The notes: a model not told the origin generated them from the sequence alone. Shown: positions 1 to 6,895, counted from the stretch's first letter. The stretch is DNA of 7,401 nucleotides from Pseudomonadota bacterium (GCA_018819005.1 JAHJQU010000047.1:1-7401), one strand, 5' to 3'. Translations and numbers: made by a program.

Positions 1-508
1 AATCAGAACCGCTCTTACCGTGCATTCTTTCATTTTTATACCTGAATAAACCCAAAAGAGCCAGTGCAATCGCATCTGACGCATGATAAGGCTTTATCCG
101 GTCCGCGAGGCTTAATAATCGCCGCACTGTCAGCTCGAGCTGTTCCTTGCTTGCATTTCCATTGCCCGTCAAAACATGTTTTACCTCGCGCACGGCAACC
201 TCAATCACCGGAATGTTGGCATGACAAGCCGACAGGAGAATAACGCCGGTTACTTTACCGAGATTTATTCCGGACTTTGGATATTTCTCAAGGGAGAACA
301 CATCTTCTATAACCATGAGATCGGGCTTTTCATCTGCAAGGAGGGAGTTTAGTTTTGAGAATATGTGATTGAGGCGTTCGGGTAAGATATGACTTTTTGA
401 AGTATTGATGCTGCCAAAAGCGTATTCCTGGACTTTAAGTCCTCTGCCCCTAACTATTCCAACGCCTGTAGAAGAGAGGCCCGGGTCTATGCCGATGATT
501 TTTATCAT
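1..508 (-). CDS. ruvC: Crossover junction endodeoxyribonuclease RuvC, 3' end beyond the window
   Basis: RuvC is the dimeric, metal-dependent nuclease that resolves Holliday junctions with RuvAB during recombination and repair. From the ATG at 508 the frame is open for 169 codons to the window edge, so nearly the whole protein (usually about 160-175 residues) is present but the stop is not seen. The N-terminus has the RNase H-like GIDPGLSSTG motif with catalytic Asp8. Glu68 lies in VIEDVF and Asp145 in HASDAIALAL. The KSGINLGKVTG segment (78-88) and the QLELTVRRLL helix also fit. The third acidic position is His142, as in Thermus thermophilus RuvC, rather than the Asp of E. coli RuvC. The start follows a weak AAAGAG. 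The gene lies 30 bases downstream of cpoB, so it may be the last member of the tol transcript. The family call is secure. Confidence 0.95.
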   Translation of the reverse strand, partial: MIKIIGIDPGLSSTGVGIVRGRGLKVQEYAFGSINTSKSHILPERLNHIFSKLNSLLADEKPDLMVIEDVFSLEKYPKSGINLGKVTGVILLSACHANIPVIEVAVREVKHVLTGNGNASKEQLELTVRRLLSLADRIKPYHASDAIALALLGLFRYKNERMHGKSGSD

Positions 509-538
509 CTTATGCTCTTTAAACGCTTAAATACAAGC

Positions 539-1438
539 CTATTTAAATCCTTTCAACTTCTTGGCGGCAACTATGGCTTCATTTGATTTTGGATATTTTT
601 GTATAAGTTCGTTTAACACGAGAGTCGCGTTTTGCTTATCTCCAATATTATAAAAAGAGAGACCCTGTTTTAACAACGCAGCCTGAACCTTGTTACCTTT
701 CGGATATTTTTCTATTACCTTCTGATATTCAAGAATGGCTTTTTCATACCATTTTTCCTGATAGAAGCTTTCACCGATCCAGAACTGGCAATTATCCATT
801 TTATCAGATTCAGGATATTTTGCCATCAACTCCTGAAATTTTTCACGGGCTGTTGAATAATTTCCCTTATCATAAGTCTTTAATGCGGATGCATATAATT
901 CATCTTCGGTAATCTGTATGGTAATCTCTTTTTGATCATTGTTTTTAGCCACTGTCGGATCTTGAGTTCCGGCTTTCTCTTTTGCTTCAAGGCTCAGATA
1001 CTGTTCAAGCCTCGCAATACGATCTTTGTAAGTCCTGTATGTCCCGGCTTCCTCTTCAATACGGACAAGCCTGCCGTCAATTTTTCTGTCGGATTCCTCT
1101 ATCGTTTTAGATAGTTGCTTCAGGAGATGATTGATCTCTTCAAGTTTCCCGTTTAAGGCGCTGATATTTTCTTTCAGCGCCTCAATTTCAGCACGCTGCC
1201 CGGCACTCTGTCCCCTTAAGTTTTTTTCCTTTTCATCCCCTGCTCTGCTTATCTCATCAGCCCGCACCCTGAGCCCTTCAGATAGAGCCTTGAGCCGGTT
1301 AATTTCATTTTCGGCAGTAACAACACGCAACCTCATTTCTCCGATGCGGTTATCCAATGTTACTACATCTTTGTGCATAGCGCATCCAAAACCGAAAAGC
1401 GATATTGAAATCAGAACAATAAAGAGTTTGTTTTTCAT
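539..1438 (-). CDS. cpoB: Tol-Pal associated periplasmic protein CpoB (YbgF), probable lipoprotein
   Basis: CpoB is the periplasmic protein that couples Tol-Pal constriction to peptidoglycan synthesis in E. coli. The 299-residue protein has the family layout. A signal peptide (1-18) ends in LFGFGC with Cys19. A long charged coiled coil (about 27-150) resembles the YbgF trimerisation segment. A polar linker leads to three tetratricopeptide repeats (about 180-299, for example ALKTYDKGNYSTAREKFQEL and AILEYQKVIEKYPKG). The Cys after the hydrophobic core suggests lipidation, although FGFGC is a poor lipobox; E. coli CpoB is soluble. I chose the ATG at 1438 because it begins the signal peptide; an in-frame ATG at 1459 would add seven polar residues. 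Neither has an obvious Shine-Dalgarno. It follows pal after a hairpin-bearing gap of 109 bases and precedes ruvC. Confidence 0.9.
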   Translation of the reverse strand: MKNKLFIVLISISLFGFGCAMHKDVVTLDNRIGEMRLRVVTAENEINRLKALSEGLRVRADEISRAGDEKEKNLRGQSAGQRAEIEALKENISALNGKLEEINHLLKQLSKTIEESDRKIDGRLVRIEEEAGTYRTYKDRIARLEQYLSLEAKEKAGTQDPTVAKNNDQKEITIQITEDELYASALKTYDKGNYSTAREKFQELMAKYPESDKMDNCQFWIGESFYQEKWYEKAILEYQKVIEKYPKGNKVQAALLKQGLSFYNIGDKQNATLVLNELIQKYPKSNEAIVAAKKLKGFK

Positions 1439-1495
1439 ATTATTATGATTAATTATCATGGGTGTCAGCTTAATAACTGCATTAATTGTATTAAA

Positions 1496-1522
1496 GGAGC
1501 AGACGGACTACCCGCCTGCCCC
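1496..1522 (-). terminator. GC-rich hairpin between pal and cpoB, possible attenuator or processing site
   Basis: In the minus-strand transcript a 12-bp stem (1511-1522 with 1496-1507, three G-U wobbles) encloses a 3-base loop at 1508-1510. It is followed only by TTTAATAC, so the U-tract is short. It begins about 25 bases after the pal stop. It could be a leaky intrinsic terminator that lowers cpoB and ruvC relative to pal, or an mRNA-stabilising 3' structure. The stem is certain; the function is inferred. Confidence 0.5.
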
Positions 1523-1547
1523 TTGACTTGTGTATAAACAACGCAAA

Positions 1548-2129
1548 CTATTTCACTACAAAGTGAGCCCTTCTGTTCTTTGACCAGGCTTCTTCATTAC
1601 TGCCTGTACCAACGGGTTTTTCTTCACCGAAACTGATTGTTGTGAAACGTGATGCCGCAAGGCCAAGATCGACGAGAAATTTCTTCGCGCTTTCAGCACG
1701 TCTCTCTCCAAGTGCAAGGTTATATTCATTTGTTCCGCGCTCATCGCAATGACCTTCTATCGTCATTGAAACATTGGAATATTTATTAAGGGAAACCGCT
1801 TTCTTTTTCAGAGTTTCCTGAGCCGCAGGAGCAAGAGCCGCACTGTCATAATCAAAGTACACATCCTCGTTCATCAGCACCTGCATGGCCGCGGCTTTTT
1901 CCCTTGCCCTTATCTCTTCTTCAGAGATTTTCACAGGCTCCGGAGCCTTTTGAACAACCGGAGCCGGGGCTGGAGCCGGAGCCGGCGGGGGAGGCGCAGG
2001 TGCTTCTTTAGGTTTATCCTTCATGGTCTCAATATCAGCCTTAAGACTCTTCTTTCCACAGGAAGCGGTAAATAACAGACCGGGAATTACTAATAAAAGG
2101 GCCAACACAACCCAAATGCTTTTTTTCAT
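1548..2129 (-). CDS. pal: Peptidoglycan-associated lipoprotein Pal
   Basis: Pal anchors the outer membrane to peptidoglycan and is pulled or relocated by TolB and the TolQRA motor. The 193-residue product has a lipoprotein signal peptide ending LLFTASC with Cys24 as the lipidated residue. A Pro/Ala-rich spacer follows (43-57), then an OmpA-like peptidoglycan-binding domain (about 87-193). The core motif EGHCDERGTNEYN (125-137) and LGERRA (140-145) are near-identical to the family, and SKNRRA (183-188) is also present. Asp129 and Arg144 are in the positions that hold the diaminopimelate of peptidoglycan in OmpA-like domains. The ATG at 2129 has a strong AAAGGAGGT 8 bases upstream. It lies 25 bases after tolB. 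The long Pro-rich linker is longer than in E. coli Pal, but otherwise the protein looks ordinary. Confidence 0.97.
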   Translation of the reverse strand: MKKSIWVVLALLLVIPGLLFTASCGKKSLKADIETMKDKPKEAPAPPPPAPAPAPAPVVQKAPEPVKISEEEIRAREKAAAMQVLMNEDVYFDYDSAALAPAAQETLKKKAVSLNKYSNVSMTIEGHCDERGTNEYNLALGERRAESAKKFLVDLGLAASRFTTISFGEEKPVGTGSNEEAWSKNRRAHFVVK

Positions 2130-2154
2130 TTTTATAAACCTCCTTTGTTTAAGA

Positions 2155-3486
2155 TTATGGTTGTTTATTGTTCAATCCGGGCGACCACTTTGGGCTTGTC
2201 TGCTCACCGGAAATGGCGAGCAAACGCCTTTGATCCGTTCCGAAGGCTGTCATCACAAAAATTCTGGATGGACCTTCACGCGTTGAACTGAATACGATAA
2301 GGCTTCCATCCGGAGACCATGAGGGTGATTCATTATCTCCGGTATTGCCGGTCAATTGAACCGGATCCTTTCCGTCAAGACCTATAGTGTAGATATTATG
2401 CCTTCCACCGTTCATTCCTGAATATGCTATTTTGTCGCCTTTCGGTGACCAGCTTGGCTGGGTATTATAACGGCCATAAAAAGTAATTCGTTCAGCATGC
2501 CCGTTATTAATATCCTGCACATAGATTTGGGGGGTTCCGGGCCTGCTGGAAACAAAGGCCATCTTTTTCCCGTCAGGAGACCATGTTGGAGATACATCAC
2601 TTCCCCACTCATTTGTCAACTTTTTTATCTCTTTACCTGTTCCTGTCAGAAGATAAATATCCTGATCACCTGAATATGAAAGAGTTGCAGCAAGCTCAAA
2701 TTTTCCCGGCACCCAGGCCGGCGTAATATTTATTCCTTTCTTTGCAACAACAGACATACTTCTGTCCCTGGTATTTACGATATAAAGGTCCGGCTTCCCT
2801 CTTATATACGAGGTAAAAGCAATCCAATGTCCATCCGATGACCACGCCGGGAAAATAGTTATTGCCTTGTTGCGTGTAAACTGACTGATATTGGACCCGT
2901 CAAATTCGCATATATAAATCTCCTTATTACCCGTTCCGCTTGAAACAAATGCTATCTGGCTGTCAAATACTCCCCTGTTCCCGGTAAGGTAATAAATAAT
3001 TTCGCCTGAAAAACGCTTAATAACATCCCTTAAATCGTTTACGCCGGCACTGTACTTTTTGCCGATAAGCTGGCCGGCCTTAATAGTATCAAACAGCCTC
3101 AGTTCGATTTCAAGAACACCGCCTTTTATCTGAAGATTCCCGACAACAAGGAGCTCAGCGCCAACGGCAGTCCAGTTGGGAAAATATATATTTGAAGCAT
3201 CCGATTTTGTTTTCGCGGGATCTTCTATAAAACTATCCCGGTCCAGCATCTTAAAATATCCGGTAAAATCGAGCATACCGGAAAGCATGTCAGAAGCTTT
3301 CTTTGACAACTGCATGCCGGTTTCATTTGCTCCATCTGCCCCGAATACAGGAACTGCGATCGGTATCTTCCGCAAAAAAGGACTGTTTATATCGATATAA
3401 TCGTATCCCGCGAGGCTGCTTGCGGGCATAATAAATGAAATATAAGTCGAAATAAGAATAACAGCATACCGAAAAAAAAACGTCAT
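2155..3486 (-). CDS. tolB: Tol-Pal system periplasmic beta-propeller protein TolB
   Basis: TolB is the periplasmic protein that shuttles between Pal and TolA. The 443-residue product starts with a signal peptide (hydrophobic about 3-21, likely cleavage after SSLA, residue 26). The alpha/beta N-terminal domain (about 27-170) includes IAVPVFG and the LLVVGNLQ strand. The C-terminal six-bladed propeller is marked by repeated WSPDG-type motifs: FPAWSSDGHWIAFTS, SPTWSPDGKKMAFVS, QPSWSPKGDKIAYSG, SPSWSPDGSLIVFSS and a final SPKWSPG. Length and order match the family. I chose ATG 3486 because AAAGGA lies 8 bases upstream; a TTG two codons earlier (3492) is possible but less likely. The gene is 36 bases after the TolA-like gene and 25 bases before pal, so these are co-transcribed. 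Confidence 0.97.
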   Translation of the reverse strand: MTFFFRYAVILISTYISFIMPASSLAGYDYIDINSPFLRKIPIAVPVFGADGANETGMQLSKKASDMLSGMLDFTGYFKMLDRDSFIEDPAKTKSDASNIYFPNWTAVGAELLVVGNLQIKGGVLEIELRLFDTIKAGQLIGKKYSAGVNDLRDVIKRFSGEIIYYLTGNRGVFDSQIAFVSSGTGNKEIYICEFDGSNISQFTRNKAITIFPAWSSDGHWIAFTSYIRGKPDLYIVNTRDRSMSVVAKKGINITPAWVPGKFELAATLSYSGDQDIYLLTGTGKEIKKLTNEWGSDVSPTWSPDGKKMAFVSSRPGTPQIYVQDINNGHAERITFYGRYNTQPSWSPKGDKIAYSGMNGGRHNIYTIGLDGKDPVQLTGNTGDNESPSWSPDGSLIVFSSTREGPSRIFVMTAFGTDQRRLLAISGEQTSPKWSPGLNNKQP

Positions 3487-3522
3487 TATCAAAATCCTTT
3501 TTATACTGCATGTTAAGGCAGA

Positions 3523-4410
3523 TTACTTCTGCTTGAGGCCGCCTGTTTCGAATCTAAGACCAACTTCATAATACGGCCTGTCATATTCCTGAGGAATCGG
3601 GGGAAGAGGGTTTGACTTTTGTACCGCCCTGTATGCTGATTCATCAAGAAAGCGGTTCCCCGATTTTCTTTCAAACCAGATGTCGCTTATCTCTCCTCCC
3701 GACATGATTTTTATTACAAGGACAGCCATCAGTTCGGAATTGCTGCCCCCAAGTTGCTCGGAATATGCCCAGTTTTGCTGTATTCTGTAATAAATTTCAG
3801 CCTTATAAATATCGATTGCGCCAACAGCCCCTCCTGTTCCACCTCCGGTTCCGGTTCCAAAACCACCCGGTATGCCGGCCGGTGCACCAGTTTTTATGCC
3901 GCCTCCCGGAACACCCGCGGTTTTTATATTACCGGAACTTTCAACCTGATTTCTTAACCTGTCTATAGCCCTGGCTACTGTTGCCGACCTTGATTCATCT
4001 ACTTTTTTTTCTATGTTTTTAATGGCTTTATTTATTAATTTTGAAGTTTCAACTTTCTTAGCCGGAATTTTTTTTGGACTTAAAGAGACAGCCTTTTTGA
4101 TTTGTTCCGCTTTCTCAACCTTTATTACCGGCGCCTCCTTTTTCAGGCCGGCCTTTTTAGCCTGAGCGACGGCAACTCCGGCAACCGAAACTTCTCCAGC
4201 GGGCGGTCCCGCGGAAAATGAAACAAGGCTTACATTTATCGCGGACGGGAAAGGATTTCCCATTGGTTTTCTGTATTCAGGCAGAAAAAACATGGCTCCT
4301 ATTAAAACGGCATGACACAAGAAGGAAATCCCAAAGGTTAAAACCAGTGTTTTAGGAGGTATGCCGTTTCTCCGAACCATATATCCGGAAACTTGAAAGC
4401 GTTCTTTCAT
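3523..4410 (-). CDS. TolA-like / TonB-family energy transducer of the Tol system
   Basis: By position this is the TolA equivalent, the periplasm-spanning rod that carries proton-motive energy from TolQR to TolB/Pal. The 295-residue product has a short cytoplasmic N-terminus and one transmembrane helix (about 21-43) with a His in SFLCHAVL (His33), the position of the S-H motif through which TolA and TonB contact their motor. A Lys/Ala-rich stretch (about 90-160) and a Gly-rich hinge (about 175-205) precede a TonB/TolA C-terminal domain (about 207-295: IYKAEIYYRIQQNW, then a VIKIMSGGEISDIWFERKSG strand pair and LPPIPQEY). The C-terminal domain reads as the TonB/TolA_2 type, so annotators may label it TonB; the tolQR-tolB neighbours argue for a Tol role. 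ATG 4410 lies 4 bases after the tolR stop. A TTG at 4446 would overlap tolR and is not preferred. Confidence 0.88.
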   Translation of the reverse strand: MKERFQVSGYMVRRNGIPPKTLVLTFGISFLCHAVLIGAMFFLPEYRKPMGNPFPSAINVSLVSFSAGPPAGEVSVAGVAVAQAKKAGLKKEAPVIKVEKAEQIKKAVSLSPKKIPAKKVETSKLINKAIKNIEKKVDESRSATVARAIDRLRNQVESSGNIKTAGVPGGGIKTGAPAGIPGGFGTGTGGGTGGAVGAIDIYKAEIYYRIQQNWAYSEQLGGSNSELMAVLVIKIMSGGEISDIWFERKSGNRFLDESAYRAVQKSNPLPPIPQEYDRPYYEVGLRFETGGLKQK

Positions 4411-4414
4411 ATTA

Positions 4415-4843
4415 TTACTTGTTCCGCCCGTCTGTCTTGCTTTCAACAGGCTCTGTAACCATGCCGAGTTTTTCTACGCCAGCACCCTTGATTTCGGACA
4501 TTATTTTAACAACCGCGCCATAAGAAACATTCTTGTCGGCTCTTAAGTACACTTCCTGGTTGGGGTGGCCTTCAAGAATCTTCTCAATTTTCTTTCCAAG
4601 TGATTCAGGCGCAACATTGTAATTGTTGATATATACTTTCCCGCTTTTATCAAGGGTAATTAAAAGATGCTCCTTTTCAGAAGCAAGAGGCTTTAGTGTC
4701 GCCTCGGGAAGGTCAACATTAACGCCCTGAACCATCATTGGAGCTGTTGCCATGAAAATAATCAGCAGCACCAGCATTACATCCACAAAGGGTGTAACGT
4801 TTATGTCGGACATGAGACGGTCCTTTTCCCCGCCTGCCATCAT
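4415..4843 (-). CDS. tolR: TolR, ExbD/TolR-family motor subunit
   Basis: TolR is the inner-membrane stator subunit with one transmembrane helix and a periplasmic domain. Together with TolQ it conducts protons. In this 142-residue protein a short cytoplasmic tail carries MSDINVTPFVDVMLVLL, the family signature, with Asp21 as the conserved proton-carrying residue in the helix (about 19-39). After it comes VQGVNVDLPEA, then a periplasmic alpha/beta domain (about 57-135) including VYLRADKNVSYGAVVKIM and the closing GVEKLGMVTEP. The start overlaps the tolQ stop in an ATGA, with AAGGGG upstream, which implies translational coupling. A second ATG one codon later is equally possible. The context between tolQ and a TolA-like gene favours TolR over ExbD. 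Confidence 0.95.
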   Translation of the reverse strand: MMAGGEKDRLMSDINVTPFVDVMLVLLIIFMATAPMMVQGVNVDLPEATLKPLASEKEHLLITLDKSGKVYINNYNVAPESLGKKIEKILEGHPNQEVYLRADKNVSYGAVVKIMSEIKGAGVEKLGMVTEPVESKTDGRNK

Positions 4844-5571
4844 TTTTTATTCCCCTTCGGCCTTAAAATATCCCGTTCCACAATATTCAGAAAATCGGTG
4901 GAAAAACTATACAGCTCGGTCTCTATGGTCCTTATCTTCTGTGTAAAATAATTATATGCGATTACCGCGGGAATTGCGGCGGCAAGACCTGCGGCCGTTG
5001 CTACAAGCGCCTCTGATATTCCCGGCGCAACAACTGCGAGAGTAGCTGAACCCTTAAGCCCAATCCCGTGGAAAGAATTCATAATCCCCCACACAGTACC
5101 GAACAATCCGATAAAAGGGGTTGTGTTTCCTGTAGTGGCAAGGAAAGGCACCAACTGGCTTACCAGTGATATCTCCGTGTTTATTGCCTGGCGTAATGCA
5201 CGCTTTATATTATCTGTTCCGGCAAATCTGGCGCCTATAGAGAACTCTTCAGAATCCGAACCCTGAGCAACCAAAGGAACACCCGACTGGCTCAACTTTT
5301 TCAGTTCAACATATCCTATCCGAAATATTCTCGCAATCGGACTCCCTTCCAATTCCTTTGCTTTTGCATAAACATCTGAAAAATCACGGCTTTTCCAAAA
5401 ATAATCGGTAAAATGCTCCGATTGCTTGAATGCTCTCCTTATATACTTATATTTAATTAAAATAATCGCCCATGATGAAATGGAAAAAAGTACCAGAATA
5501 AGCAGAACAAGCTGAACCATCAGTCCCGCATTGCTTATCATGTGAATTAGATCGAGGTGCTGTGAAGCCAT
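4840..5571 (-). CDS. tolQ: TolQ, MotA/TolQ/ExbB proton-channel subunit
   Basis: TolQ is the polytopic inner-membrane subunit that forms the proton channel around TolR. The 243-residue product has three predicted transmembrane helices: about 16-39 (LMVQLVLLILVLFSISSWAI), about 140-162 and about 176-206. The diagnostic block TTGNTTPFIGLFGTVWGIM (146-164) and the segment APGISEALVATAAGLAAAIP (182-201) are family hallmarks. The cytoplasmic loop between helices 1 and 2 carries a 20-residue polar stretch (about 95-117, SGVPLVAQGSDSEEFSIGAR) that is typical of variable loops. ATG 5571 has GGAG 8 bases upstream. It is the first gene of the tol operon, about 140 bases downstream of a good promoter. 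No ybgC thioesterase gene, commonly found before tolQ in enterobacteria, is present upstream. Confidence 0.96.
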   Translation of the reverse strand: MASQHLDLIHMISNAGLMVQLVLLILVLFSISSWAIILIKYKYIRRAFKQSEHFTDYFWKSRDFSDVYAKAKELEGSPIARIFRIGYVELKKLSQSGVPLVAQGSDSEEFSIGARFAGTDNIKRALRQAINTEISLVSQLVPFLATTGNTTPFIGLFGTVWGIMNSFHGIGLKGSATLAVVAPGISEALVATAAGLAAAIPAVIAYNYFTQKIRTIETELYSFSTDFLNIVERDILRPKGNKK

Positions 5572-5711
5572 AGAATCAACTCCGAAATATCATATTGCGA
5601 CAGAAATTGAGACCTTTGCATAACATCTGACTTATCGCCATATCCCACGACATGACGAACGTAAGTTATTCAAAGCTCTTAAATTGTAACTGCCAGTTCT
5701 GAAACAATTAT

Positions 5712-5740
5712 TTTATATCGGCAATTGAATTCCATGTCAA
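5712..5740 (-). promoter_or_regulatory. Sigma70-type promoter of the tol operon
   Basis: On the minus strand a perfect TTGACA (5735-5740) is separated by exactly 17 bases from TATAAA (5712-5717), which matches the -10 consensus at five of six positions. Initiation near 5705 would give a leader of about 135 bases before the tolQ ATG. Spacing, orientation and position after a terminator make this the best promoter in the window. Confidence 0.75.
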
Positions 5741-5860
5741 TGATAAGTTGCCCTGATGTTAGTATCCGTCCCTCTATACCATCTCATAAAAACATCATAT
5801 TCCTGAATCCAGATCGCGTGAGAACAAAACCCCATATAAAAACCATTAGAGAAAGGCTGG

Positions 5861-5878
5861 AAAAAGTGTTAATAACAC
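5861..5878 (-). terminator. Weak intrinsic terminator after the glutaredoxin-like gene
   Basis: Read on the minus strand, GTGTT (5874-5878), loop ATT (5871-5873) and AACAC (5866-5870) form a 5-bp hairpin followed directly by five T (5861-5865). It lies 14 bases beyond the stop of the glutaredoxin-like gene. The stem is short and AT-rich, so termination may be partial. Confidence 0.55.
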
Positions 5879-5892
5879 CGTCAGCCATATAA

Positions 5893-6210
5893 TCACTCAA
5901 TATTCTGACCAGTTGCGGCGTTACCGGCGACGACTTCTCTGATCGCCCGGGAGAGGGCTTCCATGTCCGGAATATGATCAAAGGCGATTTTATCGTTGAT
6001 GACGATGGAGGGAACAGCCGGCCTTTTTCCGCAGCAACGGGAAAGTTCTTCCATACGCGAAAGGCCGATTCTGTCACCCACGTCCACCACCGACCAGCGC
6101 AGCATTCCAGGCGTAAACTCCGGCGCAATTTCTTCAAGAATACAGATGGCCAGGTCACAAAGGATGCACCCTTTCTGCTTGGCCACAATCTCCACATAGA
6201 CCTCGCCCAT
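5893..6210 (-). CDS. Small glutaredoxin/thioredoxin-like CxxC protein
   Basis: This 105-residue protein looks like a single thioredoxin-fold domain. A first strand (VYVEIVAK) leads to the redox motif GCILCD (Cys15, Cys18) at the start of a helix. Later come AVPSIVIND (65-73), with the cis-Pro loop (Pro67) and strand, and a final helix (MEALSRAIREVV, 83-94). That order matches glutaredoxin-like proteins of the DUF836/thioredoxin_3 type, which act as cytoplasmic thiol-disulfide or thiol-transfer proteins; there is no signal peptide. Additional cysteines are Cys23 and an adjacent Cys59-Cys60 pair before the cis-Pro, which is unusual. The ATG at 6210 has AAGGAG 7 bases upstream; earlier in-frame starts reach into the preceding gene and lack this site. 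It follows the GcvH-like gene by 14 bases, so they form one transcript. The partner and substrate are unknown. Confidence 0.8.
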   Translation of the reverse strand: MGEVYVEIVAKQKGCILCDLAICILEEIAPEFTPGMLRWSVVDVGDRIGLSRMEELSRCCGKRPAVPSIVINDKIAFDHIPDMEALSRAIREVVAGNAATGQNIE

Positions 6211-6224
6211 TAGTGCTCTCCTTG

Positions 6225-6737
6225 TTAATGGATCTTCTGCATCCGGATTCCCGAATAAACCGCCTTGCATACGCCGCTGACTCCGCCTTTCAGCCCTTCC
6301 GGGTTTTTGAACCCTTCGCTGCTCTGAAGGCTTTCCAGGTAAGCAGCACAGTTCGAAAGGTCCTGGTATGCACGAGCAGCAGGGACTGCGGGGGTCACGG
6401 CAAACAGCCAGCCCCTGGCGTAGGGATCATGGTTGATTATCGCGGGATCGGTTTTGGCTTCGGCGTTGAAATGAATGACGCCCTGAACCGGAGAATCGAT
6501 ATAAAGGATCTTGCCGGTGATCGCGAAAAAAACGGTCTGACCCTGTTCGACCGTTTCGCCGTCTTCTGCCAAAAAATTTAGGTCATGGATTCCGCCGGAA
6601 AGCGTCAGGGCCGGTTCGGCGAAGCCAAAGACAATGTCCCTGTCGTCCAATCTTGCCCAGAGCCCTTGTTTCACAAAATAGCGAAGGTTATCGGGCAGGG
6701 TCACCCGACACCCCAGAAATTTTTCAATTACTGCCAT
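6225..6737 (-). CDS. GcvH-like lipoyl-domain protein with altered lipoylation site
   Basis: The 170-residue protein matches the glycine cleavage H-protein fold: LRYFVKQGLWARLDD (18-32) corresponds to the H-protein start Y-x-x-x-H-x-W, GFAEPALTLSGGI to GITEHAQxxLG, and DGETVEQGQTVFFAITGK to the strand before the lipoyl turn. IDSPVQGVI (80-88) and INHDPYARGWLFAV (101-114) correspond to the closing APVSG and NSxPYxxGW motifs. In H-protein the lipoylated Lys lies 11 residues before the Gly of PVxG. Here that residue is Gly75, and Lys76 is one position later. A C-terminal extension of about 50 residues (to 170) with Cys130 and Cys157 goes beyond the usual length of about 125-130. No other glycine cleavage genes are nearby, and a role in thiol or sulfur handling is suggested only by its neighbours. 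ATG 6737 follows GGAGGT; the earlier ATG at 6758 precedes this site and is rejected. Confidence 0.8.
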   Translation of the reverse strand: MAVIEKFLGCRVTLPDNLRYFVKQGLWARLDDRDIVFGFAEPALTLSGGIHDLNFLAEDGETVEQGQTVFFAITGKILYIDSPVQGVIHFNAEAKTDPAIINHDPYARGWLFAVTPAVPAARAYQDLSNCAAYLESLQSSEGFKNPEGLKGGVSGVCKAVYSGIRMQKIH

Positions 6738-6788
6738 TGTACCTCCATAATGTTGCATTCATTAGACCATCTGTCCGAAAGCTCTCAA

Positions 6789-6794
6789 ATTATA
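6789..6794 (-). promoter_or_regulatory. Possible -10 element upstream of the GcvH-like gene
   Basis: A perfect TATAAT lies on the minus strand about 52 bases before the GcvH-like ATG, in the 158-base gap after the selenoprotein candidate. No good TTGACA is found at the proper distance, so a promoter here would be weak or activator-dependent. It would let the GcvH-like and glutaredoxin-like genes be transcribed apart from the upstream pair. Confidence 0.35.
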
Positions 6795-6821
6795 CAAGCT
6801 TCCATTACGGGTCTGTTTTTT

Positions 6822-6878
6822 CCGGTTTTTGCGCACGAAACAAGACGCCCCTGGTTTTGAGGGCACTGTTAAAACCGG
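6822..6878. repeat. Inverted repeat CCGGTTTT/AAAACCGG in the intergenic gap
   Basis: Arms of 8 bases (6822-6829 and 6871-6878) are perfect inverted copies separated by 41 bases. Inside, GGTTTT at 6853-6858 can instead pair with AAAACC at 6871-6876 across a 12-base loop, giving two alternative stems that share one arm. No T-tract follows on the minus strand, so it does not look like an intrinsic terminator. It could be a regulatory or operator-like site, or chance. Confidence 0.3.
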
Positions 6879-6895
6879 TTTCAGGGCAGGCCATC

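Larger units (their letters stand above)
5572..5892. other. Intergenic region between the redox cassette and the tol operon
   Basis: This 321-base AT-rich stretch has no credible coding frame on either strand. Read on the minus strand it holds a small terminator after the glutaredoxin-like gene, then a sigma70-type promoter, then a leader of about 130 bases to tolQ. I see no clear riboswitch or RNA-gene structure in the leader. Confidence 0.7.

Noticed and set aside
1131..1448. Plus-strand open frame of 105 codons inside cpoB
   Set aside because: It is the antisense shadow of the coiled-coil part of cpoB, with Ser/Phe-rich meaningless sequence.
3487..3492. TTG start two codons upstream for TolB
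   Set aside because: AAAGGA is spaced correctly for ATG 3486 and too close for the TTG.
4411..4446. TTG start giving a 307-residue TolA-like protein
   Set aside because: It would overlap tolR by 32 bases and add a polar segment without a ribosome site; the ATG at 4410 just after the tolR stop is the simpler choice.
5784..6197. Minus-strand open frame of 137 codons overlapping the CxxC protein
   Set aside because: It is out of frame with the gene that shows a thioredoxin fold and ribosome site, and its sequence is Arg/Ser-rich without any motif.
6738..6758. Upstream ATG adding seven residues to the GcvH-like protein
   Set aside because: The GGAGGT ribosome-binding site lies between this ATG and the one at 6737, so it can only serve the latter.
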